41,503 nt of DNA from an uncultured Prochlorococcus sp. (lineage in GTDB: Bacteria > Cyanobacteriota > Cyanobacteriia > PCC-6307 > Cyanobiaceae), in the NCBI GenBank assembly GCA_902620895.1, contig CACNJU010000014.1, positions 1 through 41,503 on the forward strand, written 5' to 3'. Both the position numbers and the translations under genes were made by a program. The notes beneath the pieces were generated by a model. That model was not told the DNA's origin. It did no database searches and saw only the letters and a program-made list of their open reading frames with translations. Numbering within the stretch: the stretch's first letter is position 1; each line of letters opens with the position of its first letter. This document shows, piece after piece, positions 30,583-38,408 of this stretch.

Positions 30583-31590
30583 ATGTCTTCAAATATAAGG
30601 CTAAAAGGAAGGGGAGTTAACAGGATAATTACGAGTAAGGTAATGCTATCGCCATTAGCAGGAGTTACAGATAACGTTTTTAGACGACTTGTACGTAAAT
30701 GGGCTCCAGACTCTTTACTTTTTACAGAAATGATAAATGCAACAAGTCTTAAAAAAGGATATGGCACACAAAAAATTAATCAAATATATTTAGAAGAAGG
30801 TCCAATTGGAGTACAAATATTTGATAATAGGCCGTATGCAGTTTCTGAAGCTGCGAAACAAGCTGAGGACTCTGGAGCTTTCTTAATTGATATAAATATG
30901 GGATGTCCAGTAAAAAAAATTGCAAAGAAAGGTGGAGGCAGTGCTTTAATTAAAGACCGAAAACTTGCTATAGAATTAGTCAAAAATGTTGTAAAAGCTG
31001 TTAGGGTTCCTGTAACAGTAAAAACACGACTAGGATGGGATAGTAAAAAAGAAAATATAGAGGATTTCTTATTTAAACTTCAAGATGCGGGAGCAACGAT
31101 GATCACACTTCATGGAAGAACTAGAAAACAGGGTTTTTCAGGCAAGTCAGATTGGGAAATGATCGGGAGACTTAAAAAGTTGTTGGAAATTCCAGTAATT
31201 GCAAATGGAGATATCAACAATCCAGATGACGCTCTTAATTGTTTAAAAAAAACAAATGCTGATGGTGTAATGATTGGACGAGGAATTTTAGGATCCCCAT
31301 GGAAAATAGGAGAAATAGATTATGCCCTTAGAGAAAATAAAGATTTTAAAGAACCAAACACAGAAGAAAAACTATATTTAATTATTGAACATCTTGATGA
31401 ATTAATAAAAGAAAAAGGAGATCACGGATTGCTAATTGCAAGGAAACATATCTCATGGACATGCAAAGACTTTAAAGGAGCATCAAATTTGAGAAATAAC
31501 TTGGTTAGAGCTGTTGATAAAAATGAAGTTAAAAATTTAATAATTAAAATGATTAAAACTTTGAATAATGAAAAAAATAGATTAGCTTAA
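30583..31590 (+). CDS. dus: tRNA-dihydrouridine synthase
   Basis: This 335-residue FMN-dependent enzyme has MLSPLAGVTDNVFRRL (residues 21-36), the catalytic Cys108 in DINMGCPVKKIAKKGGGSAL, HGRTRKQGFSG (177-187) and ANGDINNP (207-214). It reduces uridine in the tRNA D-loop using NADPH. The C-terminal helical domain and length are like DusB. The DUF2470 gene follows by 18 bases on the same strand, a likely operon. Confidence 0.95.
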   Translation: MSSNIRLKGRGVNRIITSKVMLSPLAGVTDNVFRRLVRKWAPDSLLFTEMINATSLKKGYGTQKINQIYLEEGPIGVQIFDNRPYAVSEAAKQAEDSGAFLIDINMGCPVKKIAKKGGGSALIKDRKLAIELVKNVVKAVRVPVTVKTRLGWDSKKENIEDFLFKLQDAGATMITLHGRTRKQGFSGKSDWEMIGRLKKLLEIPVIANGDINNPDDALNCLKKTNADGVMIGRGILGSPWKIGEIDYALRENKDFKEPNTEEKLYLIIEHLDELIKEKGDHGLLIARKHISWTCKDFKGASNLRNNLVRAVDKNEVKNLIIKMIKTLNNEKNRLA

Positions 31591-31608
31591 AGCAAATATA
31601 TTTTTTAA

Positions 31609-31866
31609 ATGAAAATTATTAGTAAAGAAACAAGCAAAAGAGTTTGTGATCACATGAACAATGATCACATAGATTCAGTTCACAAATATCTTAATCATTA
31701 TGGGAAAATATCAAGATTTGAGAATGCTTATATGGAAGAAATTAATAATAGTTATATGAAAATCAATTACGATGGCCAATCAGCAATTATCAATTTTAAA
31801 AATGAAATATCTGAAGAAGAAATTCATTCAACTTTAGTATCAATGATTAAAGATATTAAAAAATAA
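31609..31866 (+). CDS. DUF2470 domain protein (85 aa)
   Basis: The N-terminus has CDHMNNDHIDSVHKYLNHYG (residues 13-32), the 'HMN.DH' signature of DUF2470, a domain related to the C-terminal part of haem-binding and pyridoxamine-oxidase-like proteins (HugZ type). Here it stands alone, which is common in cyanobacteria. Histidines 15, 20 and 25 could bind haem or metal, but this is unproven. It follows dus. Confidence 0.85.
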   Translation: MKIISKETSKRVCDHMNNDHIDSVHKYLNHYGKISRFENAYMEEINNSYMKINYDGQSAIINFKNEISEEEIHSTLVSMIKDIKK

Positions 31867-31885
31867 AATAATTTATAAAAAAATT

Positions 31886-32050
31886 CTAATCTTTATTTTC
31901 ATAGTAATCAGTTATCTTTTTACATTCCTCAAATGAAAGCATGCTTAATCTAGATGTGGCTTTTATTTTTAGAATTGTACAAACAGCTAATAAATCAGCG
32001 CTATCAACATTTAGTGCTTCAGAAAGCTCTAGAACCCTAAGACCTTTCAT
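31886..32050 (-). CDS. Stand-alone IF2_N-like domain protein (54 aa)
   Basis: ATG 32050 gives MKGLRVLELSEALNVDSADL (residues 1-20), then LAVCTILKIKATSRLSMLSF. The pattern matches the small helical domain at the N-terminus of translation initiation factor IF-2 ('VYELAKELNVSSKELL..L..LGI'). As an isolated peptide it could bind ribosome-associated or other partners; that is inference. It is missed by a 60-residue cutoff. Confidence 0.7.
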   Translation of the reverse strand: MKGLRVLELSEALNVDSADLLAVCTILKIKATSRLSMLSFEECKKITDYYENKD

Positions 32051-32094
32051 TAGTATTTAAAAAATCTTTTTCTAAATTATCAATAACCTTGAAA

Positions 32095-32331
32095 TCAATG
32101 GGCTGCATTTTTCCCCAAACCTGCAACGAATGGAAAAGTTTGTTCATCACCAAAAATATCTTCTGCTGAGGAATTAGAAATATTATTTTTTTTATTATCA
32201 GGCCTAATTTCTTCAATTTCATTAGAAATATTCTCTTTAATGTTATTTTCAATTTCTTTTGCTAATAAATTATTCGTATTAGAAAATATTGAAAAAACTA
32301 ATACACATAAAAACAAAATAATTCTTTTCAT
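32095..32331 (-). CDS. Secreted Asn/Ile-rich small protein (78 aa)
   Basis: A clear signal peptide (KRIILFLCVLVFSIFSNTNN, then cleavage near LLAKE) leads a short polar domain rich in Asn, Ile and Glu. It ends with 'EDIFGDEQTFPFVAGLGKNA', which is less random than the rest and may be the functional part. No family recognised. It precedes the IF2_N-like gene on the same strand, 44 bases away. Confidence 0.65.
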   Translation of the reverse strand: MKRIILFLCVLVFSIFSNTNNLLAKEIENNIKENISNEIEEIRPDNKKNNISNSSAEDIFGDEQTFPFVAGLGKNAAH

Positions 32332-32431
32332 AAAAAAAATTTATCTAATACTATTGTCATACGCCAATAAAGTTATTTTGAAAAACTAGACAATTTTAAA
32401 ACAAATCTAAATAAATCAAAATAAAAAATAT

Positions 32432-32680
32432 TTATCTTCCCAACTTGTTTCTATTTTTAAATCTAATTAAAAAATAAAGACCTAGTAACAAAAGAATTGC
32501 CAAGGAGTACTGATTAAGAAAAACATAAACTATATATACGAGAAATGGGAACAAGCACGCCCTCTTAAAATTTAATTTCTGTTCCTTTGACATATTTTTC
32601 CAATTTAAATATTCTTCCCATTGAAAAATCTTCTTCATTTTTCTACTTCTATTTTTACGATTAAACATAACTTTATACAT
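32432..32680 (-). CDS. Small basic membrane protein (82 aa)
   Basis: The N-terminal half is basic ('MFNRKNRSRKMKKIFQWEEY'), followed by two adjacent membrane spans at about residues 44-55 and 60-74. The shorter start (MFNRK, 32668) is equally possible. It may be a thylakoid or plasma-membrane protein; the family is unknown. Confidence 0.6.
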   Translation of the reverse strand: MYKVMFNRKNRSRKMKKIFQWEEYLNWKNMSKEQKLNFKRACLFPFLVYIVYVFLNQYSLAILLLLGLYFLIRFKNRNKLGR

Positions 32681-32774
32681 ATAGTCTTGATCATTCTTAT
32701 GTTAATAAACAAAATTAATCTACAATGACAAAATAAGTTTTTTTCATTGAATAAAAATATTTTTTAAATAAAAG

Positions 32775-33194
32775 ATGAACTCAAAACCACTTTGGAAAAT
32801 AGAAAAAATTGTTTTACCTCAAGATGCAGATCATGCAGGCGTGATGTGGCACGGTAAATATTTTAATTGGCTTGAAGAAAGCCGAATAAATGCACTTTCG
32901 GAAGTAGGCATAAGTTATTTCGAACTAACTAAAAATGGCTTAGATTTACCTGTAATCAATACTTCAATTAAATATAGATCTCCTTTATTTCTTGGTAAAA
33001 AAATAATAATCGAGAGTGAATTCAATATTGATAAAAGTCCTAGGATTAATGTAATTTCAAAATTTCTTAACAAGAAAAATGAAATCTTAACGATTGCTGA
33101 AGTCAATTTAGTATTAATAAATAACCTAAATTTTTCTATAATAAGAAAAAGGCCAGATTTCCTGTCGGAAGCCTTTAGAAAGTTAAACGGTTGA
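32775..33194 (+). CDS. Hotdog-fold acyl-CoA thioesterase, probable DHNA-CoA thioesterase
   Basis: This 139-residue protein has LPQDADHAGVMWHGKYFNWL (residues 14-33), the motif of the 4-hydroxybenzoyl-CoA thioesterase group, with the catalytic Asp at the first D. Cyanobacterial members of this type hydrolyse 1,4-dihydroxy-2-naphthoyl-CoA in phylloquinone synthesis, so the substrate is probably DHNA-CoA. It stands alone. I infer the substrate by family only. Confidence 0.82.
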   Translation: MNSKPLWKIEKIVLPQDADHAGVMWHGKYFNWLEESRINALSEVGISYFELTKNGLDLPVINTSIKYRSPLFLGKKIIIESEFNIDKSPRINVISKFLNKKNEILTIAEVNLVLINNLNFSIIRKRPDFLSEAFRKLNG

Positions 33195-33236
33195 AACTAT
33201 TATCCGCCAATTGAATGATTTATTAGATTATTAATT

Positions 33237-33434
33237 ATGAATATATTTCAAGTTATTGATTCTTATCAATATGAAATGGAATCAAGATATCAAGAAAAAT
33301 CAATGCTTACAAATCTTTTTACAGAGCACAAATTTATAGGATGGTTAGGGTTGTTCATAGTATTTTTTTCTATCTTTGCAATTTTTGTTTTTCAATTTCT
33401 TGAGTGGGAAAGTAATGACAATAATAAGAGTTAA
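33237..33434 (+). CDS. Single-span membrane protein (65 aa)
   Basis: A polar N-terminus ('QVIDSYQYEMESRYQEKSML') is followed by a span at residues 33-54 (FIGWLGLFIVFFSIFAIFVF) and a polar acidic end. No family recognised. It lies upstream of two same-strand genes and may share their transcript. Confidence 0.6.
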   Translation: MNIFQVIDSYQYEMESRYQEKSMLTNLFTEHKFIGWLGLFIVFFSIFAIFVFQFLEWESNDNNKS

Positions 33435-33474
33435 GAAGATTTAATGCTTATAATTCAACTGAATGAATTAAAAA

Positions 33475-33726
33475 ATGGCTATCTACTTAAAAATAACTAA
33501 CCCTACAGAGGTTGTAAAAAAAAAGACTTCAAAATGGCTTACTGATATTACCCCTGAAAGAATTGATAGAAAATTGGTCGAGGATGAAGTAATAAAAGGC
33601 ATTATCGAGCAATTAACATTAGAAGGCATAAAAGGAGAAATATCAGCAATTAATGGGTTTGAAGTAAAAGAATCTTCAGTAATAACAAAAAATAATTTTG
33701 TTATTAGAAAAACAAAAACTTTTTAG
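33475..33726 (+). CDS. Small soluble protein (83 aa)
   Basis: The sequence is alpha/beta, with 'WLTDITPERIDRKLVEDEVI' (residues 21-40) and 'EGIKGEISAINGFEVKESSV' (51-70). It has no membrane span, cysteine or known motif. It looks like a conserved cyanobacterial protein, but I cannot name a family. It starts 40 bases after the previous gene. Confidence 0.6.
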   Translation: MAIYLKITNPTEVVKKKTSKWLTDITPERIDRKLVEDEVIKGIIEQLTLEGIKGEISAINGFEVKESSVITKNNFVIRKTKTF

Positions 33727-33746
33727 ATCAAAAATAAAAATCTTTA

Positions 33747-34616
33747 ATGAAATTTTTTTTTATTTTAATTATTTTAATTATTTTTTTAATTTTTGTGATT
33801 GTAAGAGATTACCAAATAAAAAAGAAAAAGTTTAAATTAAATAATGCTTTAAATTCCAATTTCTTTATTCAAACAATTAATAATTTAATAGAAGAAAATA
33901 AATACAATTTGTTAGAGGAGAGGATCAGATTAAGGGAAATAGATGCTTACGGTAACGAGGATTATAAAAAATGGATTGGCAATCCACCTCTTGAGGAAAA
34001 AGCTATTGAGAAATATATATTTAATGGATCCAAGCAATTTAAAGAGGGAATACCATACTTCTGGGAAAAAGTAATTTTAAAAAAATTTGGCAGCATAGAA
34101 TTATTTTTCGAAAAGTGGAGATCATATTGTAATGAAAATCCTACTATTGATGATGAGATAATTGGATCTATTAGAAAGCTCGAGACTGAAGATTGGTTTG
34201 TATTCATAGCAAGTCAAATAGAGAAATCATGCTTAAACCTAATAGAAAAAAACTACTCAAGTAAAAACAAGGAAAACTACAAAAAAGGTATTAGATTTGA
34301 AAATCATTGTATGGAAATTCTTAAACAAAATGGCTGGGAAGTAAAAGAAACCCCTAATACAGGAGATCAAGGGGTTGACTTAATTGCTTCAATAAATGAT
34401 TTGAGAATATGTATTCAATGCAAAGATCATGAAAAAGCTATTGGAAATAAAGCAGTTCAGGAGATTTCAGCTGGTAAATTATTTTGGAAAGGTACACATG
34501 CAATAATAGTCTCAAAATCTGGCTTTACAAAATCTGCTCATCAACTAGCAAAATCAAATAAAGTTGAACTAATAAATGAATATCAATTAAAAGATTTAGA
34601 AAAGTTTATTGTTTAA
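33747..34616 (+). CDS. Membrane-anchored Mrr-type PD-(D/E)xK nuclease
   Basis: The 289-residue protein has one N-terminal membrane span (residues 2-19, FFFILIILIIFLIFVIV), a helical middle, and a C-terminal Mrr_cat domain: Glu185 in GIRFENHCMEIL, Asp211 in TGDQGVDLIA and Gln224-Cys-Lys226, the QxK form of PD-(D/E)xK nucleases. In this family Mrr cuts modified or foreign DNA. No methyltransferase is adjacent. The domain should face the cytoplasm, tethered to the membrane; other PD-(D/E)xK roles (repair, DNA processing) are possible. Confidence 0.85.
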   Translation: MKFFFILIILIIFLIFVIVRDYQIKKKKFKLNNALNSNFFIQTINNLIEENKYNLLEERIRLREIDAYGNEDYKKWIGNPPLEEKAIEKYIFNGSKQFKEGIPYFWEKVILKKFGSIELFFEKWRSYCNENPTIDDEIIGSIRKLETEDWFVFIASQIEKSCLNLIEKNYSSKNKENYKKGIRFENHCMEILKQNGWEVKETPNTGDQGVDLIASINDLRICIQCKDHEKAIGNKAVQEISAGKLFWKGTHAIIVSKSGFTKSAHQLAKSNKVELINEYQLKDLEKFIV

Positions 34617-34621
34617 ATAGT

Positions 34622-35026
34622 TTATATCAATTGTGTTAAGCCCTCTTTGTAAAGCAAAAGTGTTGTAAAAACTCCTGAGGCCCACATTAATCCTCTAGCT
34701 GTTGGGATATTAAATACATATGCACCAATATATAAAAAACGAAAAATAGGATGAATTAATGCTGCAATTATTGCAATATTAGAGTCAGTTAAAGTAATCA
34801 AACAAAGAAGACATGCGGGTGCATGTAGGGAAATACTTTCCCAACAATTTTGATGACACCAAACTGCTCTTTTTCCAAATGAAGGTAATTCATCGAATAA
34901 AGCTCTTGGAGCAGACATATTTTCAACAGAATATCCTGCTTTAACTCTCCCTATAGTTAATGGAATAATGGATAATAAAACAATTCCAACTGATAGACAA
35001 AGGCTCCAGGCAAAAGCTACTTGCAT
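34622..35026 (-). CDS. MAPEG family membrane protein
   Basis: This 134-residue protein has four membrane spans and the family pattern 'RALFDELPSFGKRAVWCHQN' (residues 41-60), followed by 'AALIHPIFRFLYIGAYVFNI' (88-107). MAPEG proteins include microsomal glutathione S-transferases; bacterial members are of unclear substrate. Location is the plasma or thylakoid membrane. It converges with the Mrr-type gene, 5 bases away. Confidence 0.85.
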   Translation of the reverse strand: MQVAFAWSLCLSVGIVLLSIIPLTIGRVKAGYSVENMSAPRALFDELPSFGKRAVWCHQNCWESISLHAPACLLCLITLTDSNIAIIAALIHPIFRFLYIGAYVFNIPTARGLMWASGVFTTLLLYKEGLTQLI

Positions 35027-35146
35027 ATAATTTAAATAATATTATTAGCTTAATAATTGAAGCTCTTTATCGTGATAAATGAAAAATCATTACCATAGAT
35101 TAAAATTCTCAAAAAATACTGTAATTTATAATAAAAAAAATCATTC

Positions 35147-35272
35147 ATGAATATTTCAAAAGTAGTTTTAATTTTTGTCATAAGTTTACTAATATATTTT
35201 GCTTTTCTATTTTTAGGATTTTTTCTTAAGGATAAAAATTTAAAGGCTCAGAATCTAAAAAAAGAAGAATAG
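35147..35272 (+). CDS. 41-aa single-span membrane peptide
   Basis: ATG 35147 gives a hydrophobic N-terminus (VVLIFVISLLIYFAFLFLGF, residues 6-25) followed by a basic tail 'LKDKNLKAQNLKKEE'. Typical for a tiny membrane protein; no family recognised. Confidence 0.5.
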   Translation: MNISKVVLIFVISLLIYFAFLFLGFFLKDKNLKAQNLKKEE

Positions 35273-35402
35273 ATAATTAACGCCACATAAATTTACTATT
35301 TTCTCAATATTTTTATATCTTTTTGGATATATTTCATGGAAATAAAATTTGATCCAAATAATAATGAGGAATATTGAAATTCAATAAGACAGTTGCCAGT
35401 AT

Positions 35403-35696
35403 ATGAAAAAATTTTATAAGTTTCTTAAAAGTTTTCTATTTATATCAATTTGGCTTATTTTATCCTCATTTTTAACCCAATATTGGAATACCTTTCATTG
35501 GGAATATATTTACTTAAACTTCAGAATTATATTTGATAAAGAAATTTGGTTTGTTGTAGAAAAAATTCTTTTAGGATTTGATATTGGTTACTGGTTAGAA
35601 GAAGCACTGAAATTCTTAAGTTATGAAATACCTAAAGAATCTTTAAAATATTTTCCAATTTATTTCGTATTAAAGTCTATTTGGATAAAGAATTAA
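35403..35696 (+). CDS. Small membrane protein (97 aa)
   Basis: The product has a hydrophobic N-terminus (residues 10-24), an aromatic middle (EYIYLNFRIIFDKEIWFVVE) and a basic end 'YFPIYFVLKSIWIKN'. It may be a monotopic membrane protein. No family recognised. It converges with the PAP/fibrillin gene. Confidence 0.6.
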   Translation: MKKFYKFLKSFLFISIWLILSSFLTQYWNTFHWEYIYLNFRIIFDKEIWFVVEKILLGFDIGYWLEEALKFLSYEIPKESLKYFPIYFVLKSIWIKN

Positions 35697-35705
35697 TTTA
35701 TATTT

Positions 35706-36248
35706 TTAATAGATTTTAATAAATTCTTTAAAATTATTAAATAAAGTCGGAGAATTTATTTTTCTTAAAACAAATAAAGTTCCTTTATCACCTCTACAAA
35801 TTCTAAGATTATTGCTTAAATATGTTATCTCTAACCACCCTAATTGTTCATTATTTATTTCTTTCATAGCCTTTATATTTTTTCTTCCAAATTTAGGCCC
35901 TATAACACCAGCATGTGTAAATTTTACACCAATTCTTTTTTCATTTATATAGTAAAGACTTATTAAAATACCAGTACCAATAATTGATCTTATTCCTCTC
36001 GGTTTAAGTAGATTAAGACCATTTAAATTAAAGGGATCAATAATTTGAAGGTTATCAATAAAAGGCGAATATTTTAAAAAAGGACTATTAGAACTACTCC
36101 ACCGAAGCTCCCAGACGCCCTTTAAATCATTTCTATTTTTGCTGAATGAAAAATTACGACCAATTTCAAGTTGTTCGGCAATAGTACTTATACTCTCTGA
36201 ATTAGGAGATTTAAGAAGTAAATTTAATAAATCATCTTCGGAATACAT
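35706..36248 (-). CDS. PAP/fibrillin family protein (180 aa)
   Basis: The sequence has the PAP_fibrillin start 'DLLNLLLKSPNSESISTIAE' (residues 6-25) and the signature 'LKGVWELRWSSSNSPFLKYS' (42-61), then a C-terminal 'RGDKGTLFVLRK'. In plants and cyanobacteria these lipocalin-like proteins bind lipids or quinones at thylakoid membranes or plastoglobule-like bodies and support photoprotection. A second, longer member is at 38677-39447. The gene is divergent from 36327. Confidence 0.85.
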   Translation of the reverse strand: MYSEDDLLNLLLKSPNSESISTIAEQLEIGRNFSFSKNRNDLKGVWELRWSSSNSPFLKYSPFIDNLQIIDPFNLNGLNLLKPRGIRSIIGTGILISLYYINEKRIGVKFTHAGVIGPKFGRKNIKAMKEINNEQLGWLEITYLSNNLRICRGDKGTLFVLRKINSPTLFNNFKEFIKIY

Positions 36249-36326
36249 CTAATAACCGCTGAATATATAACTAAGGGTAAATACTTACCTCTTTGTGCTA
36301 TATTCTACCCAGAATATGTTGATTTG

Positions 36327-36611
36327 ATGACAAAGAGCTATTGGCTAAAGAAAATTTCAATTCCAAATGCCGATTTATTTCTGGAATATATAAGGACAGT
36401 ATTACCTTGGATTAAATCTGTAGGAGGAGTAATAGTAAAAAGAGATTTGATACAAGAATCAACCTCAAATGAATGGGACGGAGGGCAGCTTGGATTAGTA
36501 ATAGAATTCGAATCAAAATTTGCAGCTAAAAAAGCATTTTATTCTGAAGTATTTCAAAAATATTTGCACTCGAGAGATTTAATGGAACTAGTCACTATAA
36601 GCACTCTTTAA
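36327..36611 (+). CDS. DUF1330-like protein (94 aa)
   Basis: ATG 36327 is preferred to TTG 36324. The sequence has a ferredoxin-like plan: 'YWLKKISIPNADLFLEYIRT' (residues 4-23), then 'GGVIVKRDLIQE', 'LGLVIEFESKFAAKKAFYSE' and a final helix, with the 'VIEF.S...A..FY.S' pattern of DUF1330. The function is unknown. A -10-like TATATT lies about 25-30 bases upstream in the divergent intergenic region. Confidence 0.75.
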   Translation: MTKSYWLKKISIPNADLFLEYIRTVLPWIKSVGGVIVKRDLIQESTSNEWDGGQLGLVIEFESKFAAKKAFYSEVFQKYLHSRDLMELVTISTL

Positions 36612-36748
36612 AAAATTCAACCAATAGCGATCTCATACAAACAACTTATAAGTATTTATTACTATTAAATTATTTATGTAATATTTATAACTTCATTAGC
36701 AATCGCATATTTTGCAAAATTTAATTGTAAAAGTAATCCGTTAATCAA

Positions 36749-36928
36749 ATGAACTATTCAACAGAAAAAGATGATTATTTGATGACAACACCATATACAA
36801 AAAAAATTCAGCAAAAATTTGAAAAGGTTAAGTCTTTTTTAGAACAAAATGGATTTAATCCTTCATCAGATAGCTTAATGCAAGATATAGTTAGTTCAGA
36901 AGAATATATTGCTAAAAATGGCTTATAA
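36749..36928 (+). CDS. 59-aa small soluble protein
   Basis: ATG 36749 gives MNYSTEKDDYLMTTPYTKKI, then 'QQKFEKVKSFLEQNGFNPSS' and an acidic end 'SSEEYIAKNGL'. It is helical and soluble. No family recognised. Its ATG overlaps the TGA of an open frame that ends at 36752, which could be a tiny upstream peptide. Confidence 0.55.
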   Translation: MNYSTEKDDYLMTTPYTKKIQQKFEKVKSFLEQNGFNPSSDSLMQDIVSSEEYIAKNGL

Positions 36929-36932
36929 AATA

Positions 36933-37112
36933 TCAGAATATATTCAGAGTCCTTAAATAATAAAAACCGCCTATTAGAAAAGGTAATAATATTCCAATAA
37001 ATAAAAATATAGATTTCTTTGATTCGCCTTCTGATATGGGGTTAATTTCTGGTTCAATTGCAAAACCATTTTGCCTACCACCGCTTTCGGTTGTATAACC
37101 TTTTTTATTCAT
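36933..37112 (-). CDS. 59-aa membrane protein with Hlip-like N-terminus
   Basis: The N-terminus is 'GYTTESGGRQNGFAIEPEIN' (residues 5-24), resembling the polar leader of some cyanobacterial Hlips, but the chlorophyll-binding ExxNxR motif is absent. One membrane span follows (SIFLFIGILLPFLIGGFYYL). It could be a photosystem assembly peptide or a partner of one; I do not assign it. It converges with 36749-36928, 4 bases away. Confidence 0.6.
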   Translation of the reverse strand: MNKKGYTTESGGRQNGFAIEPEINPISEGESKKSIFLFIGILLPFLIGGFYYLRTLNIF

Positions 37113-37197
37113 AAGAAAAATTATCTATGCAGATTATCTCATGTAAAAACTTATTTAATAAAATTTTTTACATTTAGAATTAAACTAATTTTAAGAA

Positions 37198-37332
37198 CTA
37201 ATGATTGATTTCAATTTGAGATTTCAATTTGGCAGCTTTTTTTAAAAGACCAACAACTTCCTTACGGCCAGTAGCAAACTCAGCCTTATTAAGTAACTCG
37301 CTATATTTTTTTGTGATTTCTCTGTGGTTCAT
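37198..37332 (-). CDS. ATGRKE microprotein (44 aa), core copy
   Basis: ATG 37332 gives MNHREITKKYSELLNKAEFA, then TGRKEVVGLLKKAAKLKSQI. It is the counterpart of the island gene 4363-4500, with the same helix-ATGRKE-helix plan and the same length. It is basic and soluble. The family is unknown but real, because two copies are conserved. Confidence 0.75.
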   Translation of the reverse strand: MNHREITKKYSELLNKAEFATGRKEVVGLLKKAAKLKSQIEINH

Positions 37333-37417
37333 TTTGGAACTTTTATATTTAAATTATAAAGTTACTAAAAAAAGTTTTTGTATAAAAGATATCAAAAAAG
37401 AGTTTAAGTACCTTTAC

Positions 37418-37720
37418 CTATTTAAACCAACCTTTTTTCTTTGGTTTAATTTCTTCTTTAATAACTTCTTTTTTTCTCCCAAATAATCCCTTTTTTTGGA
37501 CTGGTGAATTCTCTTCAACAGGTTTAGATTTTCTGCTAAATAAACCTTTTTTAGGTTCTTTTTTAATTGATTCTTTTGTGTCGGAAATCTTTGTTTTTTT
37601 AGGATTTGGTTTTGAATTTTTGGGTTTACTATCTGCGAATAAAGTTTGATATACAAAAAAACCAAAAACAGCAAAGAAACCTAATGCCTGTACTAGAGCA
37701 GTTCCAAGATTATCAAACAT
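37418..37720 (-). CDS. Membrane protein with repeated KKGLFxRK motifs (100 aa)
   Basis: An N-terminal span (LVQALGFFAVFGFFVYQTLF, residues 9-28) is followed by a very basic, low-complexity tail with KKGLFSRK (58-65), KKGLFGRK (76-83) and KKKGWFK at the end. These near-identical units suggest multivalent binding to an acidic partner such as membrane lipid, nucleic acid or protein. The function is unknown. The next gene upstream on the same strand ends directly at 37721. Confidence 0.65.
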   Translation of the reverse strand: MFDNLGTALVQALGFFAVFGFFVYQTLFADSKPKNSKPNPKKTKISDTKESIKKEPKKGLFSRKSKPVEENSPVQKKGLFGRKKEVIKEEIKPKKKGWFK

Positions 37721-37906
37721 TTAGGCCTCAACTTTGTATAGTGATTCTTTTTCTTTCGCTTCTATACATTTTTTATCATCAGACAAACATTCAATTTCTG
37801 CCTTCTTCTCAGTATGAGAACTGCAGCCACCTGCATTTGCATTAGATATTGAAAACAAAGTTAGTACCCCTAAAATTAAGGCGCATGAGGTGTTAATCGG
37901 TTTCAT
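37721..37906 (-). CDS. Secreted Cys-rich small protein (61 aa)
   Basis: ATG 37906 is chosen (the frame is open to 37942) because it gives a classical signal peptide, MKPINTSCALILGVLTLFSI, with cleavage near NANA-GG. The mature part has three cysteines (CSSH, EIECLSDDKKC) and ends 'ESLYKVEA'. A periplasmic or lumenal small protein, perhaps metal-binding; this is inference. It directly precedes the 37418 gene. Confidence 0.7.
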   Translation of the reverse strand: MKPINTSCALILGVLTLFSISNANAGGCSSHTEKKAEIECLSDDKKCIEAKEKESLYKVEA

Positions 37907-37990
37907 GAGTTTTATTTTTATTATGGAAAAATAATTTCGCAATTGCGAAGATAATCTTCTCTTTTGCTAAAAGAATCCCCTTTTATATAT

Positions 37991-38170
37991 CTATTTGTAG
38001 TAATTAACTAAATCGATAATTAATATTGCTAGTAATGAAAAACCTAAAATGAAAGGTAAATAAGGATATTTATTTAAAATTTTGTTTAGTTGATTTTTCG
38101 ATGTTTGTTTTTCCTTTTTCTTTTCTCTAGGTGGTAAGCCTAACTCTTCCCTTCTCTTAGCTTCTCCCAT
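37991..38170 (-). CDS. DUF2839 family protein (59 aa)
   Basis: ATG 38170 gives MGEAKRREELGLPPREKKKE, the conserved start of the cyanobacterial DUF2839 family. A basic linker and one membrane span follow (PFILGFSLLAILIIDLVNYY). The family is cyanobacteria- and plastid-associated with no known function. A longer frame exists upstream to 38203, but it lacks this conserved start. Confidence 0.88.
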   Translation of the reverse strand: MGEAKRREELGLPPREKKKEKQTSKNQLNKILNKYPYLPFILGFSLLAILIIDLVNYYK

Positions 38171-38296
38171 AATTTTTAAACTATTTAAGACTATTTTATA
38201 CACTTAGAAAAAGTAGTGTATTGTTCTTGATTTAAATTATTAACGGTTAATTTAATTTAAATTTTGGATATATTAAAAATATATAAAAAAAATTAC

Positions 38297-38404
38297 ATGA
38301 TAGAAGTAGTTTGGTCAGTAAATATAATGATTGCAATTCTTATTATTGGTGTTGCCTGGGTTCTTTATTACATATTTACTTATGATCAAAAATTTACTTC
38401 CTAG
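38297..38404 (+). CDS. 35-aa single-span membrane peptide
   Basis: ATG 38297 gives MIEVVWSVNIMIAILIIGVA, then 'WVLYYIFTYDQKFTS'. One membrane helix covers most of the peptide. The next gene (Nif11-like) starts 4 bases after the stop, so they are co-transcribed. No family assigned. Confidence 0.5.
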   Translation: MIEVVWSVNIMIAILIIGVAWVLYYIFTYDQKFTS

Positions 38405-38408
38405 ATAA

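Noticed and set aside
37229..37486. Plus-strand 85-aa frame
   Set aside because: It is antisense to the ATGRKE gene, which has a paralogue, so the minus-strand gene is preferred.
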